A stretch of 44,408 bases of DNA from Patescibacteria group bacterium (lineage in GTDB: Bacteria > Patescibacteria > Microgenomatia > Levybacterales > UBA12049): assembly GCA_023379465.1 (NCBI GenBank), contig JAMCTM010000049.1, forward strand, positions 1 through 44,408, written 5' to 3'. Below, one piece after another: positions 1-8,745 of the stretch. Each line of letters begins with the position of its first letter. Position 1 is the stretch's first letter. Made by a program: the position numbers and the translations under genes. The notes under the pieces were generated by a model. It did no database searches and had not been told where the DNA came from. It saw nothing but the letters and a program-made list of their open reading frames with translations.

Positions 1-2717
1 TTAGCTTATTTTTCGTCGCTTTTTCGACCGTCAGAAGCCGGAAGGACCTTCGGGATTACCTTATTATCCTGTCCGCTACGGTGGTGGCGTTTTCTGCATA
101 CGCTTTCGGGCAAAGGTTTTACCTTGATCTTTGGGCCGCTTTCCCCAAGTTTTTCGAGCACTATTCTTTTTGCTTCCCTTCATTTCAGACCGGAAACGAG
201 CAGTTTGCAAAAGGAATCCCCCTGTGCCTTCCGAAAGGAGCGAGGATAACGGCGACTTTCGCCGGACACTACGATCTTGCCGCCTATCTTGTTATGCTCA
301 TTCCCGTATTTACCGCTTTGATTTTTGCGGTTAAGAAAAGGTTATATAAAATCCTCGCTTTTTTGCTCACATTAACTTCGATAATGGTTATGATTTTTAC
401 ATCTTCAAGAGTTTCGTTTATAGCATATCTCGTAGGGATTGCCGTTACTTTATGGCTTATAAAAAAGAAAAAATACATAATTCCGTTTTTTGCCTTAAGC
501 GTAGTTCTCCTTCTTATATTTTCGAGTTCAACCGCAAAACGTTTTATGGAAACGTTCAGGCTGACGTCGGTTGTCGTAAATAACCAGGGGCAGGTCGTCG
601 GCCAGCTTCCCCAGGATTTGCAAAATAAGGTTTCAAATAACATTATCGCCAATGTTCCGACCCAGAACCTTCCGGAGGGCTCGGGATATTTGGGCCTTCC
701 GCAGGTGTCCAACCTTAAGAAAACAAACAAGGCGATAGTACAGTCAAACCTTTCCATAGAGGAGGCAAAAAAGCTAAAGCTTGAAAACGGGGGAGTGCAG
801 ATTTCCACTATTTCCGGAAGTTTCCTTATTAAAAAAGTTTTGGTATATGACATTTCATTTACTACCAGGTTCCAGGCCGAATGGCCAAACGCCTGGAATG
901 CATTCCTTAGGAACCCTATCCTGGGAAGCGGGTTTGCGACAATCACTCTTGCAGTTGACAATAATTTTCTAAGAATCTTGGGCGAGACCGGCCTTTTGGG
1001 AATGGCTTCTTTCCTTTCCATATTTTTGCTTCTTTTCCTTGTTCTAAAACAGGTTTTACCGGAGGTTTCCGACAGCCTTCCCAGGGCATTTTTATTGGGG
1101 CTGGTTGGCGGGGTAGTAGGTATTTTCTTAAATGCAACACTTATAGACGTTTTTGAGGCTTCAAAACTTGCCGAGTCTATGTGGATAGTGCTTGGTATTG
1201 CCGCCGGGACGGCATTCTTATACAAAAAAGACTACCAATACGTCAAATATATTTTAAGGTACCTTACTTCGCACGTATTTATAGTTTTTTACCTGTTTTT
1301 CCTCCTGGTGTTTTTTTATATGCGGGCAATCGGCAACTTCTTTGTGGCAGACGATTTTACATGGCTTAAGTGGGCGGCGACCACTAACCTTCCGGACTTG
1401 CCCAAGCTTTTCATAAATTCCCAGGGATTCTTCTATAGGCCTTTGGACAAGCTTATGATGTACCTTTTGTATACGGTGTTTTCGTTTACGCCCAACGGTT
1501 ACCACGTATTTATGCTTTCAATACATTTCCTAACCGCATTAGGAGTTTACATACTTATCCAGAAGCTGTTTAAAAATAAGGTTCTTTCTTTTATAGGGCC
1601 TCATATATTCTTGTTCCTTCCCTCCCAGGGGGAGGATTTATACTGGATCTCGACGATGTCTACAAACCTTTACGCGCTTTTTACGGTTTATGCAATTCTT
1701 GCATGGACGCAGTTTAGAGGGCACGGCTCAAAAATATGGTATATTATCGCACTAAGTTTGGGGCTTTTAACTTTTCTTTCGTATGAAGGTTCAATAATAC
1801 TTCTTCCCCTTATAATTTTGGTTGATATCTTTGTTTCAAAAATCAAGGTTTACAAGGACAGTGCAATATTAAGCTATATACCTTTTGGAATATTTACTCT
1901 TTTGTATCCTTTTGTCAGGCAACTTACCAATTCCGTAGGTTTTGGCGGCGACTATTCTTACAGCCTTCCGCACCTGGTACCCAATTTTGTCGGAAATTTC
2001 CTGGGATACGTGGCCATGTATATAGCGGGAGAGCCGGTGCTCCCTTACTACACGATGCTAAGAGACCTTCTAAAACAGCAGGCTTTATACATCGCCGCAA
2101 TACTTTTATTCGTGTTGTTAGTCGGGGCATTTTATATATTTATTAACAGGGCAAAGATTAAGAAGTATTACAAAAACGAGGAATTAAGACTTGCATTTTT
2201 TGCGCTTTCCTTTTCGTTTGTAGCTTTGATTCCGTTCTTAGGACTCGGCAACCTTTCAGAAAGGTATGCGTATCTTGCGTCAGTTGGCTTTAGCATACTG
2301 TTTGTGCTGGTTGTCAGAAAATTGGTTTCCCTTTTAAAGTCCAAAAGAGCAGTGAATATATTTCTTGTCGTATTAATGCTTTTTGTCGGAGGATACTATT
2401 ATTACCAGCAGGGTCTTGAAAACGCCGAGTGGAAGGAAGCGGGAAGAATAACCCAAAGAACTCTAGGATACCTAAGGCTTTATTACGACGGGAACCATCC
2501 CAATGCAAGCTTTTATTTTGTAAACCTTCCCATACGAAAAGACCAGGCCTGGATATTTCCCGTAGGGCTCGAGGACGGGATATGGTTTATTTACAGGGAT
2601 CCTTCAATAAGAATTTATAAAATAACTTCTCTTTCCGAAGGGATGACTTTAAGTAAACAAAAGAATACTTTTGTTTTCGCCTTTGACAAAAACGACAATA
2701 TTTATGCAGTTAAATAA
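1..2717 (+). CDS. O-antigen ligase-like / GT-C membrane protein fusion (5' partial)
   Basis: The reading frame is open to the left edge (first full codon at 3), so the start lies outside the window; about 904 residues are visible. The first ~400 residues look like a Wzy/WaaL O-antigen polymerase-ligase: many membrane helices, an Arg/His pair in RITATFAGHYD, the SSRVSF helix start, a large soluble loop, then NPILGSGF and a GETGLLG helix. The second half (from about residue 430) is a separate polytopic module beginning with a VADDF acidic motif and YRPLDK, as in GT-C / GT39-type polyprenyl-P-sugar glycosyltransferases. Joining a polymer ligase with a GT-C module in one chain is unusual. It probably acts on lipid-linked glycan at the outer face of the membrane (inference). 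The next gene starts inside its 3' end. Confidence 0.75.
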   Translation, partial: SLFFVAFSTVRSRKDLRDYLIILSATVVAFSAYAFGQRFYLDLWAAFPKFFEHYSFCFPSFQTGNEQFAKGIPLCLPKGARITATFAGHYDLAAYLVMLIPVFTALIFAVKKRLYKILAFLLTLTSIMVMIFTSSRVSFIAYLVGIAVTLWLIKKKKYIIPFFALSVVLLLIFSSSTAKRFMETFRLTSVVVNNQGQVVGQLPQDLQNKVSNNIIANVPTQNLPEGSGYLGLPQVSNLKKTNKAIVQSNLSIEEAKKLKLENGGVQISTISGSFLIKKVLVYDISFTTRFQAEWPNAWNAFLRNPILGSGFATITLAVDNNFLRILGETGLLGMASFLSIFLLLFLVLKQVLPEVSDSLPRAFLLGLVGGVVGIFLNATLIDVFEASKLAESMWIVLGIAAGTAFLYKKDYQYVKYILRYLTSHVFIVFYLFFLLVFFYMRAIGNFFVADDFTWLKWAATTNLPDLPKLFINSQGFFYRPLDKLMMYLLYTVFSFTPNGYHVFMLSIHFLTALGVYILIQKLFKNKVLSFIGPHIFLFLPSQGEDLYWISTMSTNLYALFTVYAILAWTQFRGHGSKIWYIIALSLGLLTFLSYEGSIILLPLIILVDIFVSKIKVYKDSAILSYIPFGIFTLLYPFVRQLTNSVGFGGDYSYSLPHLVPNFVGNFLGYVAMYIAGEPVLPYYTMLRDLLKQQALYIAAILLFVLLVGAFYIFINRAKIKKYYKNEELRLAFFALSFSFVALIPFLGLGNLSERYAYLASVGFSILFVLVVRKLVSLLKSKRAVNIFLVVLMLFVGGYYYYQQGLENAEWKEAGRITQRTLGYLRLYYDGNHPNASFYFVNLPIRKDQAWIFPVGLEDGIWFIYRDPSIRIYKITSLSEGMTLSKQKNTFVFAFDKNDNIYAVK

Positions 2718-4161
2718 GAGGTTTGAAAAATACCAAATACCGCTTTTGATTTTAATACTTTTGGTGGGATTTGCGGTAAGGCTTTACAGGTTTAACAGTC
2801 CTATAGCCGACTGGCATTCCTGGCGCCAGTCAGATACTTCCGCGGTTTCGAGAACATTTGTAAACCAGGGCTTTGATATTTTGCATCCGAGGTTTGAAGA
2901 CATCTCAAACGTCGCCTCGGGCCTTGATAACCCGATGGGTTACAGGTTTGTAGAATTTCCGATCTATAACGTCTTACAGGCGGCAACTTTTAAATATATA
3001 GGAGTACTTACGCTTCCCGAATGGGGAAGGCTTGTTTCCATATTTGCCTCGCTTTTGTCCGCTGTGTTTTTATATTTAATAATCAAAAAACGCTTCGGAA
3101 AACCTGCGGCGTTTTTGACGTCGTTTTTTTTCCTGTTTATTCCTTTTAACATCTATTATTCAAGGACAATCTTGCCCGATCCTTCGATGGTTACGACAAC
3201 GCTTGGGGCAATTTATTTTTTCGACCGGTGGCTCGAAGACGACAGATTTTCAATTTTTAATTTCCGATTTTTAATGTCCCTGGTATTTATGGTTGCCGCG
3301 CTTTTATTAAAGCCTTATGCGCTTTTTTTTACGCTTCCGCTTATTTACCTTGCTTTCGAAAAATTCGGCCTTAGGTTTGTACTCAAATGGCAGCTGTGGC
3401 TTTTTCTTATAGTTTCGGTTGCGCCCCTTGCCTGGTGGAGGGTATGGATGCTACAGTACCCGGAAGGGATACCCGCGTCAAACTGGCTTTTTAACGGAAA
3501 CAACATAAGATTTCACCCCTCGTTTTTTTACTGGATTGTTTACCAGCGCTTTACAAAATTAATTCTCGGGTTTTTCGGCGTAGTCATATTTGTTTTTGCG
3601 TTCTTGAAAAAATATAAGAGGGAAGATTTGCTTTTTGCTTCGTCCTTTGCTCTTTCAAGCATTATTTACGTTTCAACGATTGCAACGGGAAATGTCCAGC
3701 ACGATTATTACCAAATTTTAATTATCCCCACAATCGCTATTTTTATGGGGCTTGGCGCAGCCGAGCTTATAAGGCGTGGAGAAAACTTCCGAAGGTACGC
3801 GGGCGTTACCGCTTTTGCAGTTTTGACAATTCTGGGCCTGGGCCTTGCCTGGAACCAGGTGAAATACTATTTTGATATAAACGACTGGTCGATAATTGCA
3901 GCAGGTAAAGCCGTACAAAAATTAACTCCCAAAAACGCCAAGGTTATCGCAAATTATAACGGCGACACCTCATTTTTATACCAGACAGAAAGAGTGGGTT
4001 GGGCAAGTTTTGAACACCCCTTGCCGCAAATGGTAAAAATGGGGGCTAACTACTTAATTCTTGTCAATCCCACCCCTGTTGATTTGCAAATCGGAAAAAA
4101 ATATAAAATAATAGCCCTAACCAAGCAGTATGTAATTTTTGATTTAAACAAACCTTTATGA
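2704..4161 (+). CDS. GT39-family (PMT-like) membrane glycosyltransferase
   Basis: About 485 aa with many hydrophobic helices. The first extracytoplasmic loop carries the acidic pair typical of GT39/GT-C enzymes (ADWHSWRQSD, D36 and D44), and FDRW and YYSRTILPDPS segments fit the family. Such enzymes use polyprenyl-phosphate sugars to glycosylate proteins or lipids outside the cytoplasm. The ATG at 2704 is chosen over an in-frame TTG at 2671 because it starts just before the first helix and limits overlap with the upstream gene to 14 nt. It overlaps the next gene by an ATGA. The acceptor cannot be read from sequence. Confidence 0.85.
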   Translation: MQLNKRFEKYQIPLLILILLVGFAVRLYRFNSPIADWHSWRQSDTSAVSRTFVNQGFDILHPRFEDISNVASGLDNPMGYRFVEFPIYNVLQAATFKYIGVLTLPEWGRLVSIFASLLSAVFLYLIIKKRFGKPAAFLTSFFFLFIPFNIYYSRTILPDPSMVTTTLGAIYFFDRWLEDDRFSIFNFRFLMSLVFMVAALLLKPYALFFTLPLIYLAFEKFGLRFVLKWQLWLFLIVSVAPLAWWRVWMLQYPEGIPASNWLFNGNNIRFHPSFFYWIVYQRFTKLILGFFGVVIFVFAFLKKYKREDLLFASSFALSSIIYVSTIATGNVQHDYYQILIIPTIAIFMGLGAAELIRRGENFRRYAGVTAFAVLTILGLGLAWNQVKYYFDINDWSIIAAGKAVQKLTPKNAKVIANYNGDTSFLYQTERVGWASFEHPLPQMVKMGANYLILVNPTPVDLQIGKKYKIIALTKQYVIFDLNKPL

Positions 4162-5345
4162 AGATACTAATGGTTTCGTCTTTTCTTCCTTTTCCGCTTA
4201 CAAGCGGCGGACATATAAGGCTATATAACCTTATAAAAAATCTGTCGGAAAAACACTCCATAACCCTAATATGCGAAAAAAGGGACAACCAGACCGAAGA
4301 GGACCTGGCCCAAGTTGAAAATATCTGCGAAAAAGTTATAACCGTAAGAAGAAAAAAACAGTGGAGTATTGAAAATATCCTAAAAACCGGATTTTCTTCT
4401 AACCCGTTCCTGATCACAGGGCATACAAGTGAGGAAATGAGACTCCTGATACAGGACGAGCTTGTTAAAATGCCGTATGACCTGATACACGTTGAAACAT
4501 TTTACGTCTACCAGAACCTTCCAAAAGTTCGGATTCCGGTCGTTTTGGTTGAACATAATATCGAATATCTTGTTTATCAAAGATACGCAAAACTTGCAAA
4601 CCCCGTGTTAAAGCCCTTTTTATATATTGATATAGCAAAATTAAGAAGGAAAGAGGAGGCTGCGTGGCGAAAAGCCGACCGGCTGGTTGCTGTTTCAAAT
4701 ATAGAAAGACACTTAATGAAAAGACCCGACATAGAGGTCGTTCCAAACGGGGTAGATACGGAAAAATTCGCATTCAGGGACTATAACCAGAAGCCCGCCG
4801 AAAGACGCGTCCTTTTTATCGGTAATTTTAAATGGATACAAAACAGGGATGCTTTAAAGTTTATTCTGGAAGAAGTCTGGCCGCTGGTCTTGGAGAAAAT
4901 GCAAAAGCAGAACAGGGAAACTTTGCTAAAGCTCTGGGTTGTAGGGAAGGAGTTGCCGCAAAGTTTTAAAAAATATCAGGATAAGAGCATAATCCTTGAT
5001 TACGGAAATAAAGACGATACCTGGGAAATTTATGCAAAAGCCTATATGCTTTTGGCACCCCTGCGGGCCGCGGGCGGGACAAGTTACAAGGTGTTGGAAG
5101 CAATGGCATCGGGCACCGCGGTCGTGACGACGAGCCTTGGCATAGAGGGCCTGGAGGCAAAAAACGGAATGCATATGCTTTCGTCCGAAGCGCCTTTAGA
5201 GCTGGCGGAGTTTGTGTATAATTTATATTCCGATCACAGCCTTTACCGCAAGCTGACATTAAGCGCACGAAAGTTTGTGGAGGAAAATTATGATTGGCGA
5301 AGAATTGCTAAAAAATTAAACGAAGTATACGAGTCAACTTTATGA
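4158..5345 (+). CDS. Glycosyltransferase family 4 protein
   Basis: 395 aa cytosolic GT-B enzyme. The N-terminal Rossmann half begins MKILMVSSFLPFPLTSGG with the glycine-rich acceptor-side loop; VEHNIEY and VPNGVDTEKF are typical of the family; the nucleotide-sugar half ends with LRAAGGTSYKVLEAMASGTAVV. The first Glu of the usual E-x7-E pair is replaced by the GGTSYKVLE form, which is common in a GT4 subgroup. It overlaps both neighbours by ATGA-type junctions (4158-4161 and 5342-5345), so translation is probably coupled in a glycan operon. Donor and acceptor sugars are unknown. Confidence 0.88.
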   Translation: MKILMVSSFLPFPLTSGGHIRLYNLIKNLSEKHSITLICEKRDNQTEEDLAQVENICEKVITVRRKKQWSIENILKTGFSSNPFLITGHTSEEMRLLIQDELVKMPYDLIHVETFYVYQNLPKVRIPVVLVEHNIEYLVYQRYAKLANPVLKPFLYIDIAKLRRKEEAAWRKADRLVAVSNIERHLMKRPDIEVVPNGVDTEKFAFRDYNQKPAERRVLFIGNFKWIQNRDALKFILEEVWPLVLEKMQKQNRETLLKLWVVGKELPQSFKKYQDKSIILDYGNKDDTWEIYAKAYMLLAPLRAAGGTSYKVLEAMASGTAVVTTSLGIEGLEAKNGMHMLSSEAPLELAEFVYNLYSDHSLYRKLTLSARKFVEENYDWRRIAKKLNEVYESTL

Positions 5346-6229
5346 TGGACACAAGTATAATTATTGTTTCATATAACACAAAAGAAATATTAAAAAATTG
5401 TATTGAGTCCGTTTATGCGAATACCAAGGACTTAAATTTTGAAGTAATCGTAGTTGATAACGATTCCAAAGACGGGACCAAGGAGTTAATCACCAAAACT
5501 TTTTCCAAACATAAGAACTTTTTATATATACAAAACAGGGAAAATTACGGGTTTTCCAAGGCAAATAACATAGGTATTAAAAAATCATCCGGAAAATTTG
5601 TATTGTTTCTAAACTCCGATACGTTATTTAACCAAAATACCATAAAAAAGATGATCGATTTTATGTCGAAATTCCCAAAATGCGGCGCGGCGACGTGCAA
5701 AGTTTTACTTACAACAGGTGCTATCGATGATTCGTGTCACAGGGGTTTCCCAACCCCTTGGAATGCTTTTTGCCATTTCTCGGGACTTTCAAAAATCTTT
5801 CCAAGAACAAAACTTTTCGGCGGTTACAACTTGGGATTTCTGGACCTATCAAAAACGCACACGATCGACGCATTGGCGGGATCGTTCATGTTTGTACGAA
5901 GAGAAGCGGGAGAGGATGCCGGATGGTGGGACGAAGATTATTTCTTCTACGGCGAGGATCTGGACTTTTGCTATACGCTCTGGCATAAAGGATGGGAAGT
6001 CTACTACTATCCAGATACCTTTATAACTCATCTTAAGGGAGTTTCGGGAGGTATCAAAAAAGTTTCCAAGGAAATAACTACCGCCGACGAAAAGACGAGA
6101 AAGCTTGCGACTAAATGGAGATTTAACGCGATGCGTATTTTTTATAAGAAACATTACGAACAAAAATACCCGTGGGTTATTACGCGCTTGGTATTTGCAG
6201 GTATCGCACTTAAGGAGAAACTGAGCTGA
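5342..6229 (+). CDS. Glycosyltransferase family 2 (rhamnosyltransferase-like)
   Basis: 295 aa GT-A fold. Visible motifs in order: IIIVSYNTKEIL, VVDNDSKDGT (nucleotide binding), NYGFSKANN, FLNSDT (DxD-like metal site) and GEDLDFC with WHKGWEVYYYP, the pattern of WbbL-type GT2 enzymes that add a deoxyhexose to lipid-linked glycan. The start is one of two adjacent ATGs overlapping the stop of the upstream GT4 gene. It is the last gene of the first same-strand run; a small minus-strand frame ends 2 nt after its stop. Specificity is inferred only at family level. Confidence 0.87.
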   Translation: MMDTSIIIVSYNTKEILKNCIESVYANTKDLNFEVIVVDNDSKDGTKELITKTFSKHKNFLYIQNRENYGFSKANNIGIKKSSGKFVLFLNSDTLFNQNTIKKMIDFMSKFPKCGAATCKVLLTTGAIDDSCHRGFPTPWNAFCHFSGLSKIFPRTKLFGGYNLGFLDLSKTHTIDALAGSFMFVRREAGEDAGWWDEDYFFYGEDLDFCYTLWHKGWEVYYYPDTFITHLKGVSGGIKKVSKEITTADEKTRKLATKWRFNAMRIFYKKHYEQKYPWVITRLVFAGIALKEKLS

Positions 6230-6231
6230 GA

Positions 6232-6513
6232 CTATTCCGTGTTTGGAATATCCGGGTTTTCCGGTACAGCTTGGGACCACGCTTCTGTTAAATAACCAAG
6301 ATATATAACAACGGCCGATGCTAACAAGGCCCAAGGATCAAAATCTTTAGTATATATTTCCATCCCCGCCGTTAAAAGGCCAAGAGTTTTAAGATTGTTG
6401 GGGAAACTAAAAAAATTTCCGTCTTTAAGGTTTACGCCTTCGGTTATTTTAGCGCCCCGTACTCTCTCAAGTTGCATAAGCGCGATTATATAGCTAGATC
6501 TATTGGTTTTCAA
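6232..6513 (-). CDS. Small hypothetical protein with one membrane segment
   Basis: 93 aa, not recognised. The C-terminal third (DPWALLASAVVIYLGYL) can form one membrane helix; the rest is soluble with no known motif. It fills the ~340-bp gap between two glycosyltransferase genes and ends 2 nt from the convergent GT2 stop. The TTG at 6513 lies 6 nt after a TATGCT box (complement 6520-6525), matching the leaderless spacing used elsewhere in the window; the first ATG, at 6477, is the alternative and would give 81 aa. Codon choice resembles neighbouring genes, which favours a real gene, but no homology is claimed. Confidence 0.45.
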   Translation of the reverse strand: MKTNRSSYIIALMQLERVRGAKITEGVNLKDGNFFSFPNNLKTLGLLTAGMEIYTKDFDPWALLASAVVIYLGYLTEAWSQAVPENPDIPNTE

Positions 6514-6551
6514 TCGTTTAGCATAATTTGTGGCTTGAGCATAAGGTTTAT

Positions 6552-6560
6552 TGGTATAAT
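6552..6560 (+). promoter_or_regulatory. Extended -10 promoter of GT4 gene
   Basis: TGGTATAAT, an extended -10 element with a perfect hexamer, ends 6 nt before the ATG at 6567. No good -35 is seen at the usual distance. The predicted transcription start falls at or next to the start codon, so the mRNA would be leaderless. Confidence 0.7.
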
Positions 6561-6566
6561 AACTTC

Positions 6567-7691
6567 ATGAGGATCGGAATTGACGCAAGGCTTTGGAGCC
6601 AGACCGGTGTCGGAAGATACATAAGAAACCTCGTCGTTAACCTTCAGAAAATAGACAAGAAAAACCATTATGTGCTTTTTGTAAGGAAAGAGGATTTGGA
6701 AGATATAAGGCCGGAGGTAAAAAACAGGAATTGGAAAATCGCGGAAGCAAATATTAGGTGGCATTCGGTTTCGGAACAAATATATTTCCATAAAATTTTG
6801 GAAAACGAATACCTTGATCTTGTCCATTTTCCGTATATTTCCGTACCGGTTTTCTATAAAAGGCCGTTTGTTGTTACGGTTCATGACCTAATCCCGTACC
6901 ATTATTCAACGGGTAAGGCGTCAACCCTTCCGTTTCCCCTTTATTTTCTTAAGAGGCTAGGATATAAATTTGTGCTTAACAATGCGGTAAGAAATTCAAA
7001 GAAAATTTTAGTTCCTTTGAATGCCGTTAAAAATGACGTTGCCAAAACCCTTAACGTAAGCGAAGACAAAATTTCCGTGACATATGAAGGCTGTGATGAC
7101 AAATTGACGGTTAAATTACATGGCCAAACAGGCCCTAATTATAAAGTCTTGGACGGAAAATATTTCATTTATGTAGGGAACGCATATCCCCATAAGAATT
7201 TGGACAGGCTTTTGGAGGCATTCTCTCTCGTGCAAAAGGAATTTAAGGATTTAAGGCTGGTTTTTGTCGGAAGGAAAGATATATTCTATAGAGCATTGAT
7301 GGCTAAAGCCAGGCAGTACGGATTGGAGGATAAGATTTACCATTATTCCGGAGTATCGGACAATGATTTGACGATTCTCTACAAAAACGCGCTTGCTTTG
7401 GTTTTCCCATCCCTTATGGAGGGGTTCGGGCTTCCCGTTTTGGAGGCGATGGCAATAAGATGTCCGGTAGTTGCCTCCGATATTCCGTCTTTAAAAGAGC
7501 TTGCAGGAGACAGCATAATTTATTTTAGCCCTTTTGATACGGAACAAATTAAACGCGCGCTTGTTTATGTTTATAAAGGGAATTATGAGAGTAAAAGAGT
7601 TGATAAAGCGTACGAAATTTCCAAACATTTTTCCTGGAGAAAAATGGCCGAGGATACACTGAAGATTTATGAAAGTAGCATTGGTATATGA
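6567..7691 (+). CDS. Glycosyltransferase family 4 protein
   Basis: 374 aa GT-B enzyme opening with MRIGIDARLWSQTGVGRY, a classic start of mannosyl/rhamnosyl GT4 proteins. HDLIPYHY, YVGNAYPHKNLDRLLEAF and FPSLMEGFGLPVLEAMA (complete E-x7-E) are all present, so the nucleotide-sugar site looks intact. The frame is open further upstream to 6528, but the extra residues do not fit the family and the ATG at 6567 lies 6 nt after a perfect TATAAT. The gene overlaps the next one by 23 nt. It likely extends a lipid-linked glycan in the cytoplasm. Confidence 0.9.
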   Translation: MRIGIDARLWSQTGVGRYIRNLVVNLQKIDKKNHYVLFVRKEDLEDIRPEVKNRNWKIAEANIRWHSVSEQIYFHKILENEYLDLVHFPYISVPVFYKRPFVVTVHDLIPYHYSTGKASTLPFPLYFLKRLGYKFVLNNAVRNSKKILVPLNAVKNDVAKTLNVSEDKISVTYEGCDDKLTVKLHGQTGPNYKVLDGKYFIYVGNAYPHKNLDRLLEAFSLVQKEFKDLRLVFVGRKDIFYRALMAKARQYGLEDKIYHYSGVSDNDLTILYKNALALVFPSLMEGFGLPVLEAMAIRCPVVASDIPSLKELAGDSIIYFSPFDTEQIKRALVYVYKGNYESKRVDKAYEISKHFSWRKMAEDTLKIYESSIGI

Positions 7692-8745
7692 CCGGGTAAA
7701 TAAATGGGGGGGAGCGGAAAGGGTGCTTTTGGCACTCCACAAGATTTATCCCGAGGCGGATTTGTACACATCGGTTTATAACCGGGAGGGTGCTCCTTGG
7801 GCTGAAGAATTTAGCGTAAAAACAACTTTTTTACAGAAACTTCCGTTCGCCTCGTCTTTTCATGACCTTTTTGCAACCTTCATGCCGCTTGCTTTTGAGA
7901 GTTTTAATTTTGACGGATACGACCTCGTGATATCGGTTACAAGTGAAGCTGCAAAGGGAATTATTACAAAACCAGGAACTTTACATATCTGCATTTGCCT
8001 TACGCCTACCAGGTATCTATGGAGCGGCTATAACGACTATTTTAAAAATCCCCTGATAAGATTTCTGTCAAAACCGGCCGTTTCATATTTGCGCTATTGG
8101 GATAAGATCGCCGCTAACCGCCCCGATAGCTACCTTGCAATATCAACCGAAGTCAAAAAAAGAATTAAAAAATATTACGGACTTGAGTCTGGCTTAATTC
8201 CTCTTGCCGTTGCCGATCTTGGCAAACCGAAGGAAACTTCGGAAGGCGGCTACTATTTAATCGTATCAAGACTCGTTTATTATAAAAGGATAGATATTGC
8301 GGTTGAAGCGTTTAATAGATTAAATCTACCCCTTAAAATAATCGGTACGGGTTCGGAAAAAGATAACCTTAAGCGTATGGCAAATAGAAATATCGAGTTC
8401 CTGGGTGAAGTTGCGGAAGGAACTCTTGGCAACTATTATGCAAATTGCAGGGCGCTTATTTTCCCCGGGATCGAAGATTTCGGATTGGTGATGGTTGAGG
8501 CACAAAGTTTCGGAAAACCGGTCATTGCTTTTAGGGGCGGGGGAGCCTTGGACATAATAAAAGAAGGGGTTACCGGAGAGTTTTTTGACGTTCAATCCGC
8601 GGAAGCACTTGAAAAAGCGATGGAAAAATTTCAAAATAAAAGATATAATGCAAAATTGTGCACCGATAATTCCAAAAGGTTTTCATTTGCTAATTTTAGA
8701 AATTCACTGTTAAGAGAGGTAGGTAGGGGCTTAAAAAATTTATGA
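7669..8745 (+). CDS. Glycosyltransferase family 4 protein (mannosyltransferase-like)
   Basis: 358 aa. The N-terminus MKVALVYDRVNKWGGAERVL has the GGAE acceptor-side loop; the middle LTPTRYLWSGYNDY segment is typical of WbaZ-type mannosyltransferases; the donor half has SRLVYYKRIDIAVEAF and EDFGLVMVEAQSFGKPVIAF with both catalytic-pocket glutamates. It starts within the end of the preceding GT4 gene and overlaps the GDP-mannose pyrophosphorylase gene by 4 nt, which makes GDP-mannose a plausible donor (inference from context). Confidence 0.88.
   Translation: MKVALVYDRVNKWGGAERVLLALHKIYPEADLYTSVYNREGAPWAEEFSVKTTFLQKLPFASSFHDLFATFMPLAFESFNFDGYDLVISVTSEAAKGIITKPGTLHICICLTPTRYLWSGYNDYFKNPLIRFLSKPAVSYLRYWDKIAANRPDSYLAISTEVKKRIKKYYGLESGLIPLAVADLGKPKETSEGGYYLIVSRLVYYKRIDIAVEAFNRLNLPLKIIGTGSEKDNLKRMANRNIEFLGEVAEGTLGNYYANCRALIFPGIEDFGLVMVEAQSFGKPVIAFRGGGALDIIKEGVTGEFFDVQSAEALEKAMEKFQNKRYNAKLCTDNSKRFSFANFRNSLLREVGRGLKNL

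Noticed and set aside
284..1225. Long minus-strand open frame (313 codons)
   Set aside because: Lies fully antisense to the ligase/GT-C gene, has no recognisable motif, and its composition follows from the plus-strand codons.
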